From Candidatus Parepulonipiscium sp. PG-Nun2H_MBin03 (GTDB lineage: Bacteria; Bacillota; Clostridia; Lachnospirales; Cellulosilyticaceae), in the NCBI GenBank assembly GCA_001995005.1, contig MDJN01000106.1, positions 1-12,019 on the forward strand: DNA of 12,019 nt, read 5' to 3'. Each line of letters starts with the position of its first letter. Position 1 is the first letter of the stretch. This document shows, piece after piece, positions 7,985 through 12,019 of the stretch. The translations under genes were made by a program, and so were the position numbers. The notes beneath the pieces are model-generated. The model was not told the DNA's origin, did not search any database, and saw only the letters and a list, made by a program, of their open reading frames with translations.

Positions 7985-8656
7985 TTAGCGCTGCCGTTTT
8001 TTTGAACCAAATTCTTCTATATTTTTCTCCAGAGCTTTAAAAGTAGCTACATCTACATCCTTAAATGCTACTCTATAAATATATTGACTAGTATCTATAA
8101 CGTCAAAATTTTCAAGCACAGTACCTTTTAATGTTAGTTGTGCATTATTAAACATAAAGTTTACAAAAACATTAACTGGAGGCTCAATTTTTGATAAAGA
8201 AGTAAACTTTAATCCGCCTGCACTTATATCAATAGTCACTCCCTTAATTGGTTCAGATTTACCTTTTTGAGCTTTATCTTGTATTATAGCTAATACGACA
8301 GGTACAGAAGCTTTTTGTCTAAAATAGTTGCGTTCTCGCTTTTGATGCAAAGGTGAGATTATCTTTGCTTGACAAACTATAACATCTTGTTTAGGAATTG
8401 TATTAATTAGTTCTATATTTGTTAAAAATGTAGAATTACTAGTTAAAAAATTTACAGAATACGGTTTAGACGTATCTAATATAATATTATTTTTTCGTAA
8501 TTCAAACGTTAAACTTGTTTCTTGCCAACCTACTAATTTAACCCCATATACCGTAGTTTGGTAGACTAGTTTAACTCTTAAAGTTGAATCTGATAAAATT
8601 ACTGATTGAAAGTTATATATACTTCTTTCTATATCTAAAGTTGAATATTCTCTCAT
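7985..8656 (-). CDS. YcgR-like PilZ domain protein
   Basis: This is the first gene of the c-di-GMP cassette, with 223 residues. A YcgR-type N-terminal beta domain (about 15-98) is followed by a PilZ domain (about 103-215). The c-di-GMP motifs are intact: RNYFR (109-113) and DISAGG (143-148), as RxxxR and DxSxxG. The linker SPLHQKRERNYFR, where the ligand binds, resembles the downstream paralogue closely, but the N-terminal halves diverge and the coiled coil of the paralogue is absent. A basic tail, KKRQR, ends the protein. The start at 8656 is supported by TAGGAGGTAG with good spacing. The gene is probably transcribed from the candidate promoter at 8704-8732, about 50 bases upstream. It may act as a flagellar brake or exopolysaccharide regulator, but that is inference from the family. 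Confidence 0.9.
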   Translation of the reverse strand: MREYSTLDIERSIYNFQSVILSDSTLRVKLVYQTTVYGVKLVGWQETSLTFELRKNNIILDTSKPYSVNFLTSNSTFLTNIELINTIPKQDVIVCQAKIISPLHQKRERNYFRQKASVPVVLAIIQDKAQKGKSEPIKGVTIDISAGGLKFTSLSKIEPPVNVFVNFMFNNAQLTLKGTVLENFDVIDTSQYIYRVAFKDVDVATFKALEKNIEEFGSKKRQR

Positions 8657-8703
8657 AGTATCTACCTCCTAAAAATCCCTAATTAATATAATTATCTATA
8701 ACT

Positions 8704-8732
8704 ATTTTATAATATATCAGTAAAAAATTCAA
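8704..8732 (-). promoter_or_regulatory. Candidate sigma-A promoter of the PilZ/HD-GYP operon
   Basis: The minus strand has TTGAAT at 8727-8732 and TAAAAT at 8704-8709, separated by exactly 17 bases. The -35 matches consensus at four of six positions and the -10 at five of six. It lies in the 102-base gap before the first PilZ gene, the longest gap in the window. High AT content makes chance matches common, so the position matters as much as the match. Confidence 0.5.
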
Positions 8733-8758
8733 GTCTTAAATAAACATTTTTATATACA

Positions 8759-10024
8759 CTATATTTTTATAACAGATTTATTCTTAAGTAATTGAATAGT
8801 AGTCATTACTCCAATTTTTGCATGGTATTGTGTTAACCCACCTTGAAAAAATACTGTATATGGTGGCTTCATTGGGGCATCCGCACTAAGTTCTATTGAT
8901 GAACCTTGTACAAACGCACCTGCTGCCATAATAACTTTTGAGTCATACCCAGGCATATCCCATGGTGTTGGTACAACAAAACTATCTACAGGTGCCGCTT
9001 TTTGTATACCGGTGCAAAATGTTATTACATTCTCTGAATTATCTAAATTAATAGCTTGAATAATATCAAATCTATCTTCAGTAGCTTCCGGCATAACTTC
9101 AAATCCTAGTTTTTCAAAGGCAGCAGCAGCAAATATTGCTCCTTTTATAGCATTAGCAACAACTTCAGGAGCTAAAAATAGGCCTTGTAATATATTTTGG
9201 TTAAGCCCTAGTGTTGCACCGATTTCTTTGCCAAGTCCGGGAGCTGTAAGTCTTGATGCTGCATTCTCAACATATTTTTCTTTGCCAACAATATATCCGC
9301 CTGTAGCAGCAAGTCCTCCGCCTGGATTTTTTATAAGAGAACCTACAACTAAATCAGCACCAACTTCGGTTGGTTCATGCATTTGTACAAATTCGCCATA
9401 ACAGTTATCCACTAGACATATAATATTTTTATTGATATCTTTCACAAATTTTATAATGTCACCTATATTTTCTACAGATAAAGTAGGTCTATAACTATAT
9501 CCTTTAGAACGTTGTATAATAACCATTTTAGTATTAGAAGTAATAGTCTCTTTTATTTTATTATAATCTATGTCATAATTTTCTAATAAATCTACTTGTT
9601 TATATTTTATACCAAATTCAGCAAGTGAACCAGATGCTTTAGTTATGCCTATGACTGAATCTAACGTATCATATGGTTTACCTACTACAGATATGAATTC
9701 ATCATTTGGTCTTAAGTTTCCAAAAAAAGCTACAGTTAATGCATGGGTACCTGACATTAACTGTGGTCTAACTAATGCAGATTCAGTTTTAAATACATCT
9801 GCATAAATATTCTCGATTACATCTCGACCTAAATCATTATAACCATATCCTGTTGTAGCTGCAAAATGAATATCACTTAGCTTATTCTTTTGCATAGCAT
9901 GCAGTACTTTAGCTCCATTAATATGAGATGTCTCATCTATTTTTTTATATCTTTCTTCTAAGGTAGCAAGTATTGTATTACAAAATTGTTCTACCTCTTT
10001 ATCTATTCCTAATTGTTTATACAT
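8759..10024 (-). CDS. Methionine gamma-lyase family / aluminium-resistance family PLP enzyme
   Basis: This 421-residue protein belongs to the PLP fold-type I family often annotated as methionine gamma-lyase family or aluminium resistance protein (YnbB-like). Visible landmarks are GYGYNDLGRD (59-68), QLMSGTHAL (88-96), VDNCYGEF (205-212), where D206 should contact the pyridine nitrogen of PLP, and GSLIKNPGGG (228-237), where K232 is the likely Schiff-base lysine. The C-terminus has PYTVFFQGGLTQ (388-399), common in this family. All expected residues are present, so it is probably active. The natural substrate is not settled; sulfur amino acids are a guess from the fold. In many Firmicutes such a gene lies near mutS-mutL-miaA-hfq, consistent with the neighbourhood here. 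The ribosome binding site GGAG is close to the ATG, 17 bp after the previous stop. Confidence 0.93.
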   Translation of the reverse strand: MYKQLGIDKEVEQFCNTILATLEERYKKIDETSHINGAKVLHAMQKNKLSDIHFAATTGYGYNDLGRDVIENIYADVFKTESALVRPQLMSGTHALTVAFFGNLRPNDEFISVVGKPYDTLDSVIGITKASGSLAEFGIKYKQVDLLENYDIDYNKIKETITSNTKMVIIQRSKGYSYRPTLSVENIGDIIKFVKDINKNIICLVDNCYGEFVQMHEPTEVGADLVVGSLIKNPGGGLAATGGYIVGKEKYVENAASRLTAPGLGKEIGATLGLNQNILQGLFLAPEVVANAIKGAIFAAAAFEKLGFEVMPEATEDRFDIIQAINLDNSENVITFCTGIQKAAPVDSFVVPTPWDMPGYDSKVIMAAGAFVQGSSIELSADAPMKPPYTVFFQGGLTQYHAKIGVMTTIQLLKNKSVIKI

Positions 10025-10041
10025 CTTTTCTCCATTTATAA

Positions 10042-11190
10042 TTATATTAATACTGGGGCATACATTTTTTTATATTCTGCTATATCTTCAGAACTATAGA
10101 AGTGAGTTACATAAGGTTCGTTAAACTTCTCTTCAATATATTCTGGCGTAAGTTTTATTCCATTTTCAATTATTTTATACTTAAGTTGGAAATAACCTTT
10201 ATAACATTCGTCAAGCGTAAATTCACCTTTTTCAATAGATTCTTCCCAAAATTTAGTATTAACAACAATGTCAGATAGATCTAGCCATTCGCATAAAGGA
10301 GTTATAATATGATTTGTTTTTTCATTCTGGTATATAAATATCTCTATATCTTTATGATTAATTATACTATATCCTCTTTGCTTATCGAAAGGAAAACTCA
10401 TTATATCTAATACATTATTACAAAAGTTACTAATTACTGTATTCATAGATAAATTTGGGTTGTTTATAACATCTGAAAACAATTCAGGTATTGGGGTATT
10501 AGCTATTTTTGCTATATCAACATCTTTGGTTTCTTTTTTTGAGTCTAACCATTGTTTAGCCCAGTTATTAGCAAAAAAAGTTAGGTTAATATCTTTTACA
10601 ACAGGTTGTTGGATACAAATTATAATCTTATTGCCAGAATATAGTTTAGTTAGAGTATCTGTATTATAACTAAAAATTATTGGCATATGTTGATTTAGTT
10701 GGTTACGCATAAATATAGTTGACACACTATACGCTATTGATATATTATAGTATGAAGCAAATTTAGTATAACTAATTTCTTTTTTGTCTAAAACATCTAA
10801 CAAACTTAGCATATTTTTTACCAATTTAAATGAGATATACTTTTTTCTCAAAATTCCCCTAACCGCAATTTTAGCATTTTCCTTATCATGTTCTTCAGAA
10901 GTATCTATAAATACTATACTTTCGGTTTCCGATAAATCTTTTATCTGCTCATAGGATAAAACTTTTTTAGTGGTGAGTTGATTAGTATAATTTACAAACC
11001 CTTTTATTGTTATATCTAAATTTTGTAATAGCTTATATAATTCATCAGCTTTTTCACCTATCCCGATAATTATAATAGAATGATCAGTATAATTACTTAA
11101 TGTATTGTTATAAGCAGTTTCTATAATCTCTTTATAGGAATTGATAGTTATATTCCCCCAAGCTTTTAATAATTTCTCAATATCACTCAT
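10042..11190 (-). CDS. Rossmann-like plus capsular-polysaccharide/sulfotransferase-like protein, function unknown
   Basis: I do not recognise this 382-residue protein with certainty. Residues 38-100 look like a small Rossmann-type domain: a hydrophobic strand, GIGEKADEL (43-51), then GFVNYTN (64-70) and a second strand VFIDTS. Similar modules precede sugar-modifying domains in surface-glycan proteins. The C-terminal part (about 145-382) resembles the putative capsular polysaccharide synthesis, sulfotransferase-like family: KIIICIQQPVVKDINLTFF (188-206) aligns by eye with the usual K-I-x-x-V-R-D-P-V-A-R-N-I-S-A-F-F pattern, and YVTHFYSSEDI (360-370) matches the conserved end. The arginine of the R-D-P motif is Q194 here, and no MGKVGS-type phosphate loop is seen. 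There is no signal peptide or membrane segment. It follows a family-8 glycosyltransferase gene and precedes the PLP enzyme by 17 bp. Confidence 0.55.
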   Translation of the reverse strand: MSDIEKLLKAWGNITINSYKEIIETAYNNTLSNYTDHSIIIIGIGEKADELYKLLQNLDITIKGFVNYTNQLTTKKVLSYEQIKDLSETESIVFIDTSEEHDKENAKIAVRGILRKKYISFKLVKNMLSLLDVLDKKEISYTKFASYYNISIAYSVSTIFMRNQLNQHMPIIFSYNTDTLTKLYSGNKIIICIQQPVVKDINLTFFANNWAKQWLDSKKETKDVDIAKIANTPIPELFSDVINNPNLSMNTVISNFCNNVLDIMSFPFDKQRGYSIINHKDIEIFIYQNEKTNHIITPLCEWLDLSDIVVNTKFWEESIEKGEFTLDECYKGYFQLKYKIIENGIKLTPEYIEEKFNEPYVTHFYSSEDIAEYKKMYAPVLI

Positions 11191-11217
11191 ACTTGTCTCC
11201 TTTTACTGAACAACTTA

Positions 11218-11247
11218 AATCACCCATACTTTACAGCAAGGGTGACT
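11218..11247 (-). other. Long RNA hairpin between the glycosyltransferase gene and the next gene
   Basis: The minus strand forms an eight-pair outer stem built on TCACCC and GGGTGA (plus an A-T and a G-U), one T-T mismatch, then four inner pairs closed by a GTAA loop of the GNRA type. It starts 11 nt after the upstream stop codon. Only TTTAAG follows, so the T tract is poor. It may be a weak terminator, an attenuator or a transcript-stabilising hairpin. Confidence 0.55.
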
Positions 11248-11258
11248 AGATCTATTTA

Positions 11259-12019
11259 TTACCAACCACCTTTATCTACTAAGAATTGATGACAATCTTT
11301 AAATACTTTTTTAGTATAACTAGTAGTTATATTAATTATTTGAGCATTTATAGTTAATTCTTGTAGTTCAGTTCCACGGATAGTGTTCCAATAATATCGT
11401 GCCTTATCAAGCTTAGGATTATACCAAGGCTTTTCCTCTGTTGTATAATATACTATTTTAGGATTTGGATATGATAAATAAAGAGCCTCGTCTTCTATAT
11501 CTTCTAGTGGAGGCATGCTCCATTCTTCATCTAAGAAATAAATACTTTCACTACACGCATCATTGATTACTTGTCTATCTATATACTCTGTTTTAGCAGT
11601 GCTTGCCATCTGTAATAAATTATGTGAATAATCTTTTTCTAAGTTAAATACTAATACTCCTAATTTAATACTATCTTCTCCATATTTAACTGCAGCTAAC
11701 ATATAATCTGCTAAATCTATTTTATATAGCTGTTCGATATCTTCTACTGCAATTGTTTGATAGTCTAAATATATAGCTCTAGAATAATTCGTAAATACAT
11801 CAGGTATAGTTATTTTATAATACTCTACACAATTTTCTAATTTATCACTCATTATATGCCCTACATCATAAAACCTTAAATTACAATGCTCATATTTTTG
11901 TGTTAATCTACCTAACATATCTTTATTTTTTTCCAACATATTTTTATTCAATACTATAATATCATGATTTGCAGTAGAATTTTTTAATACTGATAATATC
12001 GTAGCACCAACTTGAATTA
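11259..12019 (-). CDS. Family-8 glycosyltransferase (GT8) homologue, N-terminus outside the window, catalytic motifs degenerate
   Basis: The frame is open to the right edge, so the true start is missing; 252 residues are visible. A TTG at 11951 lies inside the domain and is not accepted as the start, because upstream codons already encode a GT8-like first strand and helix (GATILSVLKNS). Numbering from that TTG, the fold is clear: YLDYQTIAVEDIEQLY (61-76), LGVLVFNLEKDY (97-108), YIDRQVIN (123-130), EEW (142-144) and KIVYYTTEEKPW (165-176). Consensus residues are lost, however: the DxD motif is D63-Y64-Q65, the FNSG site reads IKLG (95-98), the DQD site reads DRQ (125-127) and the metal-binding His before Tyr is Y168. 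Active GT8 enzymes transfer sugars from nucleotide donors with Mn; this one is probably inactive or altered. It is likely part of a surface-glycan cluster continuing to the right. Confidence 0.8.
   Translation of the reverse strand, partial: IQVGATILSVLKNSTANHDIIVLNKNMLEKNKDMLGRLTQKYEHCNLRFYDVGHIMSDKLENCVEYYKITIPDVFTNYSRAIYLDYQTIAVEDIEQLYKIDLADYMLAAVKYGEDSIKLGVLVFNLEKDYSHNLLQMASTAKTEYIDRQVINDACSESIYFLDEEWSMPPLEDIEDEALYLSYPNPKIVYYTTEEKPWYNPKLDKARYYWNTIRGTELQELTINAQIINITTSYTKKVFKDCHQFLVDKGGW

Noticed and set aside
7692..7988. Plus-strand 98-codon open frame opposite the second PilZ gene
   Set aside because: The Cys/Ser/Phe-rich product is typical of an antisense shadow of a Lys/Glu-rich coiled coil, and it runs opposite a clear PilZ protein.
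8752..8764. AT-only palindrome (ATATA-CAC-TATAT) at the end of the PLP enzyme gene as a terminator
   Set aside because: The stem is five A-T pairs with no T tract on the minus strand, and such matches are expected by chance in AT-rich DNA.
8759..10024. Naming the PLP enzyme a true methionine gamma-lyase or an aluminium-resistance determinant
   Set aside because: Both labels come from old family annotation. The sequence supports an intact PLP enzyme of this family but not a specific substrate or a metal-resistance role.
11259..11951. TTG at 11951 as the start of the glycosyltransferase gene
   Set aside because: The same frame stays open to the window edge and the upstream codons already encode GT8-like sequence. 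No good ribosome binding site precedes the TTG. The gene is treated as 5'-truncated by the window.

Overview
The window is AT-rich (low GC by eye) chromosomal DNA of a Gram-positive-lineage (Firmicutes) bacterium. All ten genes lie on the minus strand and read from high to low coordinates, with short gaps and strong AGGAGG-type ribosome binding sites. The low GC, the miaB-mutS-mutL cluster, a MutL with the endonuclease motifs and clamp motif typical of bacteria without MutH, and a nearby methionine gamma-lyase-family gene fit Clostridia or Negativicutes. Negativicutes is my best guess, but it is an inference and not shown. The c-di-GMP genes suggest an organism that regulates motility or its surface.

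Region A (12019 down to 8759) holds a 5'-truncated family-8 glycosyltransferase, a 382-residue protein with a Rossmann-like N-terminus and a C-terminus resembling capsular-polysaccharide sulfotransferase-like proteins, and a PLP enzyme of the methionine gamma-lyase/'aluminium resistance' family. The first two look like surface-glycan proteins, yet both have lost residues normally needed for catalysis.

Region B (about 8732 to 6087) is a self-contained c-di-GMP cassette: a candidate sigma-A promoter, two tandem YcgR-like PilZ proteins with intact c-di-GMP motifs, a degenerate HD-GYP protein, and a rho-independent terminator. The HD-GYP protein keeps the fold signature but has RD for HD and YH for HH, so it is probably a sensor or scaffold and not a phosphodiesterase.

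Region C (6076 to the left edge) starts with a candidate -10 just after that terminator and encodes miaB (tRNA ms2i6A methylthiotransferase), mutS and mutL (mismatch repair) and the start of a MYG1-family DHH-type hydrolase. Gaps are 13-19 bp. The mutL stop codon lies inside the ribosome binding site of the MYG1 gene, which suggests translational coupling.

The most interesting theme is that three of the ten genes look like intact, maintained pseudoenzymes. The strongest cases are the HD-GYP protein beside two PilZ receptors and the family-8 glycosyltransferase with at least four substituted active-site motifs. No RNA genes, CRISPR arrays, insertion sequences or gene-free stretches over 300 bases were seen.
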